From Prochilodus magdalenae (Eukaryota; Chordata; Actinopteri; Characiformes; Prochilodontidae), in NCBI GenBank assembly GCA_024036415.1, contig JAMWET010003062.1, positions 124,001 through 188,000 on the forward strand: 64,000 bases of DNA, in the 5' to 3' direction. The notes under the pieces were generated by a model that was not told the DNA's origin, ran no database searches, and worked only from the letters and a program-made list of their open reading frames with translations. Positions 51,401 to 62,149 of this stretch are shown in pieces; positions within the stretch are counted from its first letter, which is position 1; each line of letters begins with the position of its first letter. The position numbers were made by a program, and so were the translations under genes.

Positions 51401-54400
51401 ACCAGCTTACAAGACATTAGTTGTTTTCAGAAAACAGCATTTTGTGTTAATAAATGCTTTTAAACAATTTGCCTAGGTGCCCAAGACGTATGCATGGTAC
51501 TGTGCCTGACTTTGTATAAACATAAATGTTTGATTTTCACTAAAGAACATTTTTAAATCAATATCTCTACTTTCAGTTATGATTTCAATGCAGTCTCCAT
51601 TTTTTTAATTCAAGTATAGCTTCTCTGTACTTTACCCACTTCTGTTCACAATGAGTTTTCAGTCGTGTTCTCACCTTTTGAGGCATTTTCCCCAACACCC
51701 AGTCCAGCTCCAGATCCACAGGACACCGCCCACTGTCCACACTATCGCCTTGGTTAGACAAATCATCCACAAGAACAATCTGAAATATAGAAAAATAATA
51801 TTGTTGGTGGTAACTGAGAACAGATGCTAGGATGTTCAACATTACTATGTAGGTAACGATCATAAACCATGAACTCTGTAGATGCACCAGAATTGAGGAA
51901 AGCTATACCACCACAATTCTGGAAATAAATTCATAGTATTGTACTCACCTTGCCGTCACCTGTGATTCTGCCCACAAAATCGACAGGACATTTCTCCCTC
52001 TGACACACCTTCTCCAGGAAACTCCGGTCAGATGGCTGAAGCAGGAGAGCATTACTCTCCTGATACTCTGCTCCCCACAATTCCAGAACACTGAGCGTGG
52101 GGTCACCTCTCTACAGGATAAGGAAGGCAAAGTTAGCAAATATATATGCTTAGCTAATAAAAGTCTTCATAAAATATAACAATTTGCGTTCATACAAGCT
52201 CACCTTAAACTTGCTGGTGTAGATAACAGCTCCAGCAGGCTCACTCAGCTCCTTCAACACATTCCCTATATTGCAGGACAAACGTACTCCAGCACTCACA
52301 GGGCAGAATGGCAGGAAACACCTTGGACATGTTGCCAGGCCAGAGCACCCAGGAAACATACACATTCAAACTCCACACAGAAGCTTCATACAATATCTGT
52401 TATTTACCATTTCCACCAGCACCCTGGTCATGGATACTGCAGATGGGGTTTCCTGATGCTCTCTCCAGGCAGGCCCTGAGAGCCCGATTCATCTTCTGTT
52501 CCATCTCAGCATCTCCTCTTTGCACTGCACCCAGATCCCGCTCACTGGAGTTATCACCTTGCACCTTGCACACACATCAAAAAGAACAACAGACTGGTGA
52601 CTCGCAACACATTTCTTCACCAGCACCTTTAACAGAGGAATAAACATTACAGGTTCGCTAACTGCTCTGGATAAGAGCTTCTGTCGATTGACTAAATGAC
52701 AATGAAACTTCAGTCTGTATCTACCTGTACAGAGGATGCAGCTCCTCCTCCGACACCAATCCTGTACACAGGACCCCCTATTTTTACCACCTCCATACCT
52801 AAGAAAAAAGAAAGAGAATTCCGAGGACAGTAGTCAGAAAGACAAAGGGACATGCTGTTGAAATGTCGGCTAAACATGAAATGGTGTCTCACTTCACAAT
52901 CTCATAGTTTTTATTTATACTCATATTTGCCTCTGTGCTTTTTATTTTATGACAAGAATTTCAATATTGTCCCTGTCCAAACAAAAACAAGTTTCTCCAA
53001 AATGGCAATTTTATGGAATACAACAAAAAGGTTCATTTAATTTTAATGTTAATTAACTTTTTCCAAAGACCATTGTTTGTCCATACATCATGAAATGTCC
53101 ACACAGTGTAAACAGCAGCTGCTGTGTTCAAATAATACATAAACATAAAAATGTATCCAAAAAAGAAAAAGAAAAATGGAGATACCTGGCCCCGCCTCCT
53201 GTTTTTTCACATGCTGATCCTCAATAGAGCCTAGTCCACCACTGAACATGATTGGCTTAATCCATTCCCGACGCTCCCCATTGGCCAAACGCATTCCAAA
53301 GGATCTGGCAAAGCCTTTACCAAGAAAAAATAAACCCACAGAAAACCGAGTTCTTTGTTAACTGAGTATACACTTGGTCTTTTCAACTAAGAACAATTCA
53401 ACTAATTCAAGAGAGGCAAACATCACAGTAGGTGCTTGTACCTGCCAGCACTGGCTCTCCAAATTTATTGCCGTAGTCGGAGGCTCCATCGCTGGCTTCT
53501 ATAGCCACCTGAAGAGGAGGAGCAAAGCTAGAGGGGTACTCCCAACCAGTCTCCTCCCACGGGAGGGTAAAACCTGTAAACAGCACTTAGGAAATTAAAT
53601 ACAGACTAATATTTCAATTCTCATATAAGATAAAATAAATTAAATCTAAAAGTCACACCCACCTGGAATGTGTAGGTTACCAAAACAATACCCAGCAGTG
53701 CCAGCGATCACGTGGCCTCCCTGCCCAGCACTTTGCACATCTCGGATTCGTCCACCTGTACCTGTGGTGGCTCCACTGAATGGAGCAACACCTGAAATCA
53801 AAGCAGAAAACAGTGCACATTACGGAGCTAGGTTTGAAAGGTTTTCTAGATTTTCCATATCAGCATTCAGGATCATACTTTTTTTATTAAATAACTAATT
53901 CACACCAAACACAGTAGGCAAGGAAAAAAGAAAACTGACTTATGTACTTGTACTAAGTGACTTTAGTCGATGTAACTTGCTGTGTAAGGCCTATTCTGTT
54001 AAACAAAACAAAAAAACGAGGCAAAACAAAACAACAACAAAAAGCATTTGGAGCTTTGCTACAGCTTGTAGTATCTCACACACAGTGGCTTGGAGCAAAT
54101 ATAACTGTATAAATATTGCATAACCTGTCACTGTCCATTACTTTCTGATTCAACTTGCAGCACTTAAAACCTGCTTTTCAACTGATGCTTATATATATAT
54201 ACATATAAGGAATTTTCACATCTTTAGGTGGAGGTCCCTCACTAAACTATATATTTTTTTTAGCTTTCCATTATGTTAATAGAATATATTTGCATAAAAA
54301 TGTTTTAGCAGTTTAACACAAAGTCACAATGTTTCACATACAGAAAGGCAACAGTGTCCCAGAGAAGCTGAGGAAAACTTTTTATTTGGTAAACATTGGA

Positions 54401-54709
54401 TTTATTAAAACTGTAAGAGTAGTTATCTATTCAGTCAGGATATTGGCCACTAGGGGGCTGGCAGAGGGCGGCTGGCATTAGACGCATTTGTTAGGCCTAA
54501 AACAACTGAAATTTTAGTGATGAAAGTGTAATCTCCGCAGACTGTGATAAAAGAGTAATTGTGCTCATGCTCTGACCGGTAGGGAAATTGTGAGTTTCTG
54601 CAGTGAAGATGACGTGTCTGGTGGTGCGTCTGGTCTCGTAGAGGCTGGCCTGTGCAGGGTCAGTAGGGAACATACACTCCAGCTCCATGCCGTTAATGCC
54701 ACTGCATGT

Positions 54710-54761
<52 letters not shown>

Positions 54762-56387
54762 GCACTTTCTATAACAAAAACTTTTATATCAAAAAATCAT
54801 CAAGAAAAACAAGTGCGGCTCAGTGGTATGTCAAACCATGCAACATGCAAGCAGTCAGCTTAGTGGTTCAGATTCACTACCATTTCTACTCTGCTCACCT
54901 GCTATTGTCACAGAACTTGATCACGTTGTTCTGGTTGCTATGCTGCTGGGTGCCCATAATAAGGCTGAAGAGCGTGTCCTTCTGCTCCTGACCATCAATC
55001 ACCATTCGCCCACGAAAGAACCAGTGTCGACTGTGCTCACTGTAGTTGAGAGCACAAAAGGGAGATAAAATTATGTTTTCAGTCCAAATGATATGTGGCA
55101 TGTGTAGCATATGGTCAGCTACAAACAATTTTTTGCACACATGAGCTAAAAACCTTTTTAGAATACTGTGTTTTCCTGTAAAAGTGAAGGAAAGAGGGAT
55201 GTACCAATAACAATAAAGTAATAATGACACACTCTCCCTCTCACACACACACACCTGTTGGATTGGGCAAGGTCAAAGCACTCTACACTGGTGGGATTTC
55301 TTTTCACTCTCTGGAACAATCCTGTGTAGTAGTCCAGATCCCAAGCGTCAAAAGCCAAACCTGTTCACACAGACACATCAAGGGTAAAAAACAAAAACTA
55401 GCATTAAGGTTCTGTTCTGCTTTTGGTTCTAGGTTCAGACTGGTTTAGAAATTAAATTTACAATATTATGTCTTCTAAATGTGCAGTGAGCAAAAATACA
55501 GAGTTACAAACTATTGCTTTTCAACCTCAGGCATATCTTTTAGAATGACTTGTGTCCTGAAATACACTGGAATTAAAACACTAAAGCATTAAAGCACTTC
55601 AGGTTCAGTTTAAAAACATACAGGCTGTTCCAACAGACAGAAAACATTTAAGGTTTTCTGCAAATGATCATAACCAACATGCTATCTTATGATGACAAGA
55701 AATACTAGGCTATACAAGTGAAAATAGTGAATACCTCATGTAAAGCTGTCTTTGAAGGGCCTATTCAAGGATGTCTGTTCGATTTTATTTATTAAAAGTG
55801 TAAAAAGGCCAACAATGTATAGACAAACCTAGGTCAATACTACTTTTTAAAACTAGCCCCGCAAGTCTGCCAAGAATGGTGCTAAATCTTTCACATCTGA
55901 TTTTAAGCTCAAGGCTTCTTATTCAGTAGCATTTTTTTACGTTTCACCTTCAGCAGAGCAGCAGTTACATTATCCACTTAGCAAGTGTCTGAATGTCTCT
56001 GCTGTTCCATTTAAGGCTGTCAGACACTACTGGAATACCATGTGATAGAATTGTTCATTGTGAATAGTACCAATTATGGCTGTTATTTTTCATGTTGTAT
56101 CTGGAAACAAAGAAACACACCTGAAACCACATTTTACCACAAGTAAGTTTAGGGGTTTAATTTCCTGACAGCGCACTCCGTATCTGTGGTAAGAACCAGT
56201 AAGGGGCCACAGTGCCTTTCTGCTTTATTTAAAAAAGATTAAACAGCTTAAATAGACAGATTCTCCCACTTCAAGATTCCACCTCTCTAAGTTCTTTAAC
56301 AGCCATGCCAAACATGTATTAGTGTGATTAGTTTCTGCCCTACATTTTCCTCTCTCAGATCCATTCATACTCTCTCTCTCTCTCTCA

Positions 56388-56428
<41 letters not shown>

Positions 56429-58019
56429 CATGACCTATTAAACTACACCAGCATGCATCATGTGACAGCTATACTTCTACACATCATGTTGAATATCATG
56501 TGACCCCAATGTTTCTCCCTCCTCTCAATTAACACTCTGGCCCCAAAACCTGGTGATGTTCTAGAGAAAAGGATAATAGAAACTACACTAAACAAGAGAA
56601 AACAGAAAACCAAAGTCTAATTAATGCACACTGCTTACCAAGCTCATCATTGGCCTTCTCCAGAGCAGCCCGACCTTGCCCCAGAATGTCAACCTCAAAC
56701 ACTTTCTGTGGTTGGACATCAACGGAAAAAGACGTGATGGGCTTTGTGTAGACGCACTCCGTCATGCTGTCGTACAAAAGACCAATCAGTTTCTCCATTT
56801 CTCCATCCTTTTTTGGCCCATTCTGTCCATCCTTTGACCAAAAAACAAGGGACTATCTTAAAATAGTGAAAATTACAAACATAAATATTATATTTAAACC
56901 TTCTTAGGACACAACACTTGTTTGATGTTTTGTAGATCCTTACCACAACATAAGATTTTAACATCCAACTTTTTTAATCATTTCTAAATTCACCATCTAT
57001 TCATTTAAATTTAGCATATATGCTACTGCTAATATTATCTCCAAAACCAAAAACCAAATTCGACCCTAATTAACCCCTTTCTATCACACTGAATGAGTAT
57101 TTTACATATTATTATTACTATCCAGAAAAGCTGACATAAAACAAATGGTTGACCTGCCCTTTAGGGACAAAAGATGACCCAGTATTCAGACAAGGACTCA
57201 ATAAGACTCATGTGACAAATGACTGGGTAAAGGACAGTTAATCGGAAGCTGGCTGGCAGTAGTTAAGCTCTCTGGAAGTGTGATTATTCTGCAGACCTTG
57301 ATTAGGTGCCTGCGAGACAGCTCCACTCTGGTCACCTGCCTCAGGCCAGCGCTCTGGCAGATGGACACTGCATTTGTGGACCAGGCAGTGGAAAAGTTCA
57401 GCCTTCAGGAAAACATATAGCAAGATCAACAAAGACACACATGGCTCTAAACTGAGAAGAGGTTTAAAGCAATAGTTTTGGTGAAAAATCAATTTTCCAT
57501 ATTTGCTTTTGTAGTTTTACACTGCAGGTAATGCAGCACACTGCTGCTTCACATACAATGGAAGTTGAAGTCCATCAATCCGCATTATGTTAACTGTGTG
57601 ATTAAAACATCAAACACTTGACATACTTTTATGTGTGAAAATAAACAAAAACAACACATACAGGTAAAAACATTAGCAGCTAACACTGAAGTCTAAATTA
57701 AATCTATGCTTGAATCCATTTTAATATATACCTGAACATGAAACATATATTTATCACCAAATAATAAGTCTTTGATAAGTCTGCAGTGATGACTGATGTC
57801 AGAAGCGTTATAACAGAGCTTTCTTTAACATGTTTCTGAGGTTAAAGCAGGGCAGTCGATAGGTACCTGGGGCCAATCTCCACTAGAGTCTCTGCAGGTG
57901 ATGTTACTTTGAGGGTGGCCTCGTCAGACAGAGCTACAGAGTGAGGTGGATTGAACAACCAGCACAGGACATCTCTCTGCTCCTTATTCAGAGGAGCAGC
58001 ATCTAAGAGAGCGAGAGAG

Positions 58020-58063
<44 letters not shown>

Positions 58064-58328
58064 GGTTTATTAGTAAGATAGGAAGAGATACATGAGTACA
58101 CTTCTGACACTAGTCTAAGTCTTTCTAAGTTCTTTCTCTCTCTCGCTCGCTCTCAATAATCCCTGTCTCTGTACAAACACCATCCTTAACCTGCCATCTC
58201 TCACCGTTCAGTTCAACATTGTAGCAGTGTTCAGTTGTAATGGTGACCTGTGGATACAGCTGTTTAACCCTCCTTAGGGTACGTCCTCCGTCAGACTCTT
58301 CTCTCCGGTAGAACCGCAATACAGACAT
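42988..58328 (-). CDS. pfas: PFAS, phosphoribosylformylglycinamidine synthase (complete, 28 coding exons)
   Basis: Cytosolic enzyme of step four of de novo purine synthesis: FGAR + ATP + glutamine to FGAM + ADP + Pi + glutamate. It is a member of the purinosome. The 28 exons sum to 3948 coding bases (1315 residues; human 1338), all in phase, from ATG at 58328 to TGA at 42990-42988. Order: PurS-like N-terminal domain (exons 1-3), linker and FGAM synthase halves with ATP sites (exons 4-22), then the C-terminal glutaminase domain (exons 23-28). Key residues seen: TAETHNFPTG (His about 306), nucleophile in GVCNGCQLL (Cys about 1146), catalytic His and Glu in MPHPERAV (about 1273 and 1275). No disabling change was seen, so it is very likely functional. 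Exon coordinates are in the three part entries. Confidence 0.97.
44882..45010. repeat. (GA)n microsatellite, about 130 bp
   Basis: Near-pure GA with a few AAGAAAG interruptions (44958-44980). On the transcribed strand it is a CT tract starting 52 bp before the acceptor of PFAS exon 27, and shorter GA-rich sequence fills the gap. The minus-strand Ser/Leu frame crossing it (44547-45107) is partly repeat artefact. Confidence 0.95.
49050..49950 (+). mobile_element. Degenerate Tc1-like transposon in PFAS intron 18
   Basis: Follows a common fish Tc1 family from end to end: a left part with CATGCAATCTCTATAGACAA and GAGCTCAGTGACTTTAAAC, a middle with LVWGCFSGLGLDCSVPVK, a right part with GAGCCAGGCCTT, then AAAGCCTTCCCAGAAGAGT, and the terminal GTCCACATACTTTTGACA near 49930-49947. 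It is about 0.9 kb where 1.6 kb is expected, with deletions, stops and frameshifts. Its orientation is opposite to PFAS. Confidence 0.85.
49965..53314 (-). CDS. pfas: PFAS part 2: exons 10-18 (central FGAM synthase region)
   Basis: Exons: 53314-53186, 52798-52725, 52564-52408, 52265-52204, 52110-51949, 51779-51675, 50776-50645, 50452-50222, 50145-49965. Exon 10 has EWIKPIMFSGGLG, exon 11 the ATP-site loop VGGGAASS, exon 12 ICSIHDQGAGGN, exon 14 ELWGAEYQESNALLL, exon 16 LPAVASKRYLTNK, exon 17 GLIAQQQCVGPLHTPLADV and exon 18 KCSGNWMWAAKLPGEG with AVDGGKDSLSMAAR. These are the nucleotide-binding and active-site loops shared by PurL proteins. The donor of exon 18 (GTGTGT at 49964-49959) is about 10 bp from the terminus of an intronic Tc1 remnant. 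Exon 16 has a microsatellite-based acceptor tract. Confidence 0.95.
50777..50880. repeat. GA/GACA/GATA microsatellite at the PFAS exon 16 acceptor
   Basis: AGAGAGAGAG then GACA and GATA units. On the minus strand it forms the CT-rich stretch leading to the TAG acceptor of exon 16 (exon begins at 50776). Confidence 0.9.
53442..58328 (-). CDS. pfas: PFAS part 1: exons 1-9 (PurS-like domain, linker, first synthase half)
   Basis: Exons in transcript order: 58328-58205, 58002-57867, 57402-57297, 56831-56639, 55360-55255, 55039-54899, 54701-54577, 53791-53663, 53573-53442. Exon 1 gives MSVLRFYRR and CYNVEL, as expected for the N-terminus, and the ATG sits four bases after an acceptor, so a 5' UTR exon lies upstream. 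Exon 5 ends in ECFDLAQSN and exon 6 starts SEHSRHWFF, the family signature. Exon 7 holds the catalytic-region TAETHNFPTG, and exon 8 the glycine-rich FSGATTGTGGRIRD. Exon 9 encodes SDYGNKFGEPVLAG. Exon 7 has a (TG)n tract 11-57 bp before its acceptor, and the exon 2 acceptor lies against a GA/CT microsatellite. Introns over 300 bp show no other gene. Confidence 0.95.
54712..54758. repeat. (CA)n microsatellite beside PFAS exon 7
   Basis: About 23 CA units; on the transcribed strand a (TG)n run ending 10 bp before the exon 7 acceptor CAG (54704-54702). There is no ordinary pyrimidine tract between. Confidence 0.95.
58004..58056. repeat. (GA)n microsatellite at the PFAS exon 2 acceptor
   Basis: GAGAGAGC then GA units. 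On the minus strand this is the CT tract directly preceding the CTTAG acceptor of exon 2 (exon begins at 58002). Confidence 0.9.
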
Positions 58329-58332
58329 GATC

Positions 58333-59711
58333 CTGGGGAAAAATAGACAGGCAGAAACAATCAGCACACTACTTTGACTTCCAGGTGGACATTGGTTCTT
58401 CTGAACATCTGTCGTATCTGAACATTACTGCCAGTAATTCTACTCTGAAATTGTACACACCACGAAAGTAAGATTTTAATTATAAAGAGCCTGTGAACAA
58501 AACGCAGTTTACTCTAACTGCATACACTGCACAGAAACACATAGCAGTCCTTAACACTTTACCTCTCCTTCATGAATGTATTTTCCTCTTCAGTGTTTGA
58601 TCGTTCAGGTTGAAGGAGACTATTATACTAATTTTTGGGGTGTCGTATGTTGTTTTAGGGGTTAACTAGAATATATTTACATGCTTCAATGTTCCAAAAA
58701 CTATTTATATTTCCCATTTACACTCTGGTACTCTGGTCAGCTTGCCTGTTCTCTTCTGTCCATAAGTTTCTGGGCGTTGCATAAGGATGTACCAAGCTAG
58801 CTGGTAGGCAGATAATAAGGATTGTGTCACCTTGTAATAGAGCAATGGGCCGAAATTCCAACAAGTCGTTTTCAGGTGCTTAAAAACTGGTTACTGTAAG
58901 AGACAGTTTCTCTCTCTGATGTGTACTTTAGGCTCTATACTTTTAAATGTACATGCACAAAACGGTACACAACACACAGGTGTGAGAAAAATTAAAAAAG
59001 ATCCCATTTAGTATCGTGATGTTATATGTTTTGCTATATCAACAACCTTTAAACTGTTATTCCCCATGCTTGTCAAACAGGTTGCTCAATATTGCCACTT
59101 AAGTACCACTGTCCGAAGTTTCAGCCCCCTGTCCTCATTGACTGATGGATTACTCATCACTCACCAAACTGTGGCCAATATCAAGATAACCAATCACTGC
59201 TGTGGTGCTAAGCGAAAACTTGCTCAGCCCTAGTGAATATTCTGCAGAAAAGAACAGTCCAGTGAACGCTCCCATAATTCACATTAATAAATCAATTCAA
59301 ACCACGACCCCCTACAAGACAAGGAGGGGGGAGCTGGTGTTTCTTCATCAGCTTCATAGAGCTCAAATCAATATTCTTCTCTTGCATCATCACAAGACAG
59401 TTAGGAGTCCTGAACTGATACGCGAGCCGTAGATTTCAGAGGAGTCTGCCTTTTAGAAACTCAGGTCACTCTACCGCTTCACAGACTGCTTTAAACTTAC
59501 GTACAGCTTTAGGTTTAACACATGCACTGAAGCAAACCACTACAAAACAGAACCTTAAACAACACTCCCTGTTAGAGATGCAAGTTAGCTAACTTAGCTA
59601 GCCAAAGAACAGGACACACTGCTATGCTTAGACAGGAAAGAAAAGTTTGTCGAGTCCTTCAGTAACTATTCTTATATTGCTATAACACAAATGGTCACTA
59701 AAGCACGTTAC
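58333..59711 (-). other. PFAS first intron (inferred) and spacer
   Basis: A strong acceptor (TTTTTCCCCAG, ending at 58333) lies four bases before the PFAS ATG, which implies an upstream untranslated exon. The 1.4 kb between it and the candidate donor at 59711 shows no coding homology and no recognised repeat. Confidence 0.5.
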
Positions 59712-59860
59712 CTTCTAATGTCCTCAGGGCTGGTAGAGGCTCTCCGTTCTCCTCCTGCAGCAGAGCAGCTCCTGACCACTGTTGACAGAGACACGTGCGG
59801 AGAACTAACGCTAATCTTCCGCTCGGGACACAAGCGCGCCTCTGTACGCATGCGCAGCGT
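59712..59860 (-). promoter_or_regulatory. PFAS untranslated first exon and core promoter (candidate)
   Basis: A donor AAG|GTAACG on the minus strand (exon edge 59712) follows a GC-rich stretch. Upstream, TACGCATGCGCAG at 59845-59857 is an excellent NRF-1 site, and TTCCGC at 59817-59822 resembles an ETS half site. TATA is absent. NRF-1/ETS promoters without TATA are usual for housekeeping genes such as PFAS. Transcription start inferred near 59800-59840. Confidence 0.5.
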
Positions 59861-60244
59861 CTCCTCGCACCACAGGCTGCAAACGCCCCTTAGTTCAATG
59901 CAGCTTCCCAGCACTTAATTCAAGAGAATGATTTCTAAACGCGAAGTTCTCCACTAACCTTTAGGAGTTGTTTTAGTAGGATGCCGTACCCAAATGCTTT
60001 CTAAACTTTAGCATTGCAGGCCATTCAGGATTCAGTCAAGCAGAATAGTTTTCCCCATGAAAGTACTCCCTACGTGTTAATGCTCGATCATCTATTCACC
60101 AGACACTATGTGGTGAGCATCAGAAACTATCAGATTAGCAGACAGTATAAAAATACAGCATATGTATCAGGTTCCCACCACACTGTATGTGACGCTTGCC
60201 TGATAGTATCCGACGTTCCCCACATTATATCTGGTTCTTACCAC

Positions 60245-61385
60245 ATGTCAGAATCAGAATCCAGCTTCATTTGCCAGGTATGTTCACACATACAAGGAAG
60301 TTGTCTTTGGTTACATTAGCTCACAGTGCATAGACAGTGACATTTCACACAGTACAAACACACACACTCAATACCTTACAAACCTGTAAATCTTACACTG
60401 TGTGGAGTTGTATATGTATAATACAGTGCTGAGGGCAGCAGTCTAGATGTAGAGGCAGATTAAAGCTTATAAAGTGCAGTACAAGAAAGAAAACCAGTCT
60501 GAGACAGCCAGTACAGAGAATAGAAGTGAGAAAAGTGTCCCGAATGCGGTGCAGTCTGTGAATGTTTGGTGGCTGAGCTGCTCCACACTGTGATGGACGT
60601 GGTGATAACTTTTATGGTGGCATTGTAGGACTGTACCATCAGCTCCTGGGACAGGTTGAACTTCCTCAGATGACATAGGAAGTAGATCCTTTGTTGGGTT
60701 TTCTTGATGATGGAGCTGATGTTGCAGTCCCACTTCAGGTCCTTGGTGATTGTCACACCAAGGAACTTGGGAGACTCCACAGCTATCAAAGTTCTGTCTA
60801 GGATGGTGAGGGCTGGTGGGCTTCTCCTGAAGTTCACTGTCATCTCCACTGTTTTTGCTGTGTATAGCTCCAGGTTGTTCTAGTTGCTTCAAAAGACTAC
60901 CTGATCAACCATCCATCTGTAGGCAGGCCTGTCATCCTCCTGGATGAGACCAATAAGGAAAGGCCCAGTATGCAAACTGCAGGGGGTGCAGCAAGTGGTA
61001 AGTGATGTCCTTCAAGTGTCTCTCAAAGGTTTTCATGTCTCCATAGGTCAGTGCGACAGCTCTGTAATTGTTCAGTCCAGTGATGGTCTTTTGGGGATAG
61101 TTATTATTGTGGAGCGTTTGAAGCCTGATGGTACAGCACACAGCTCCAGTGACCTGTTAAAGATCTGGTGAAGACAGGTGCAAGCTGGTCTGCACAGTTC
61201 CTCAGGCAGCAGGGTAATACTCCATCTGGAGCTGGTGCTTTCTTCACTTGTTTTTTGAGTCAGTGCACGTCCTCCTTGCAGATCTTCTGGGCAGACTGAA
61301 TGAGGGTCAGAGGAGTGTGAATTAGAGCTGTATAGGTGTGTGGTGCTAGGTTTTTAAACCTGCAGTGGAATGTGTCTATTGTCTA
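60245..61385 (-). mobile_element. Degenerate LINE (non-LTR retrotransposon) with 3' end
   Basis: On the minus strand, frames give reverse-transcriptase wording in the right order: NNYRAVALTYGDMKTFER (normally NDYRPVALTS..MKTFER) and PLQFAY near 61010-61090, then VNFRRSPPALTI, VESPKFLGVTITKDLKWD, TQQRIYFLCHLRKFNLSQE and ITVWSSSATK at 60580-60845. The 3' end carries the common tail GATTCTGATTCTGA (60247-60260). The catalytic palm section is deleted and stops are frequent, so the copy is dead. It lies upstream of PFAS, in the same direction. Confidence 0.8.
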
Positions 61386-61689
61386 TTATCTGGTGTGCAC
61401 CAGATTTTTTACATCATGTGCCTTCAGCGGTTCTGTAACGTACTAAATCGATGATCCTAATGATAGACAATGGATAAAGCATCCCAAATCATTTTTAGAG
61501 GGTTTTGTTCTGTTATTTTTGGTTCTTTGAAATGAACTTCTCTGGCTTTTCTTCTGGCGCTACTAGCATCATATATACTTGGTTTGCTTTAAAAACAGAC
61601 CACAGATGTATGAAAGAAGTTCTACACAGAGAAGATGGTTCTGATTGTGTACGGGAAGCAGAACCAGGCCGTTTCTATCTAAGCAAGCG

Positions 61690-62145
61690 CAGTCAACGGT
61701 GATTAACTGAGTGAGAAAATCTGTAACTGAGATTATCTCGATCGGCAGGGTTTCATTTATTGCCTGACGGGGAAACGGTTTACAGCAGTAGCGACTGGCC
61801 AGTGGCCAGGTGAGTAGAGCAGTTTGAAGATTGACCTGTTACTCTGTTTTTTATTTATTTAACGTTAATCCTGAATTTTGCTCTCAGCTCCACCGTTATT
61901 CTCCTCTTCTTAGCCATTTTGCAGAGTTGCAAACACATACTGTGACACTGAAGGCTAGTTAGCTAACTAAGCTAGCTAGCCAGCTAGTCCTGCTACAGCG
62001 CTGGTGTAATGCTGCTTTTTGCTACCGTGACCAAACACGGATAACAAACCGCCTCTTACAGGAGCTGCAGCTGAGCAAATGATTCTGCAGGTCAACGTGG
62101 GAACTCTGATCTGCTACAGTTCATTGCTCTGCTCATTATAAAGAG
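61690..62145 (+). other. Possible untranslated exons of an unidentified plus-strand gene
   Basis: A strong donor, GTGGCCAG|GTGAGTAG, occurs at 61809/61810 in a CG-containing stretch. Further on, a pyrimidine tract plus TTACAG acceptor (62061) and a donor AAGAG|GTAAAC (62146) bound an 84-bp candidate exon (62062-62145). All three frames of that exon contain stops, so it could only be 5' UTR; its single ATG opens a 20-codon frame. No transcript or homology supports it. Confidence 0.3.
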
Positions 62146-62149
62146 GTAA

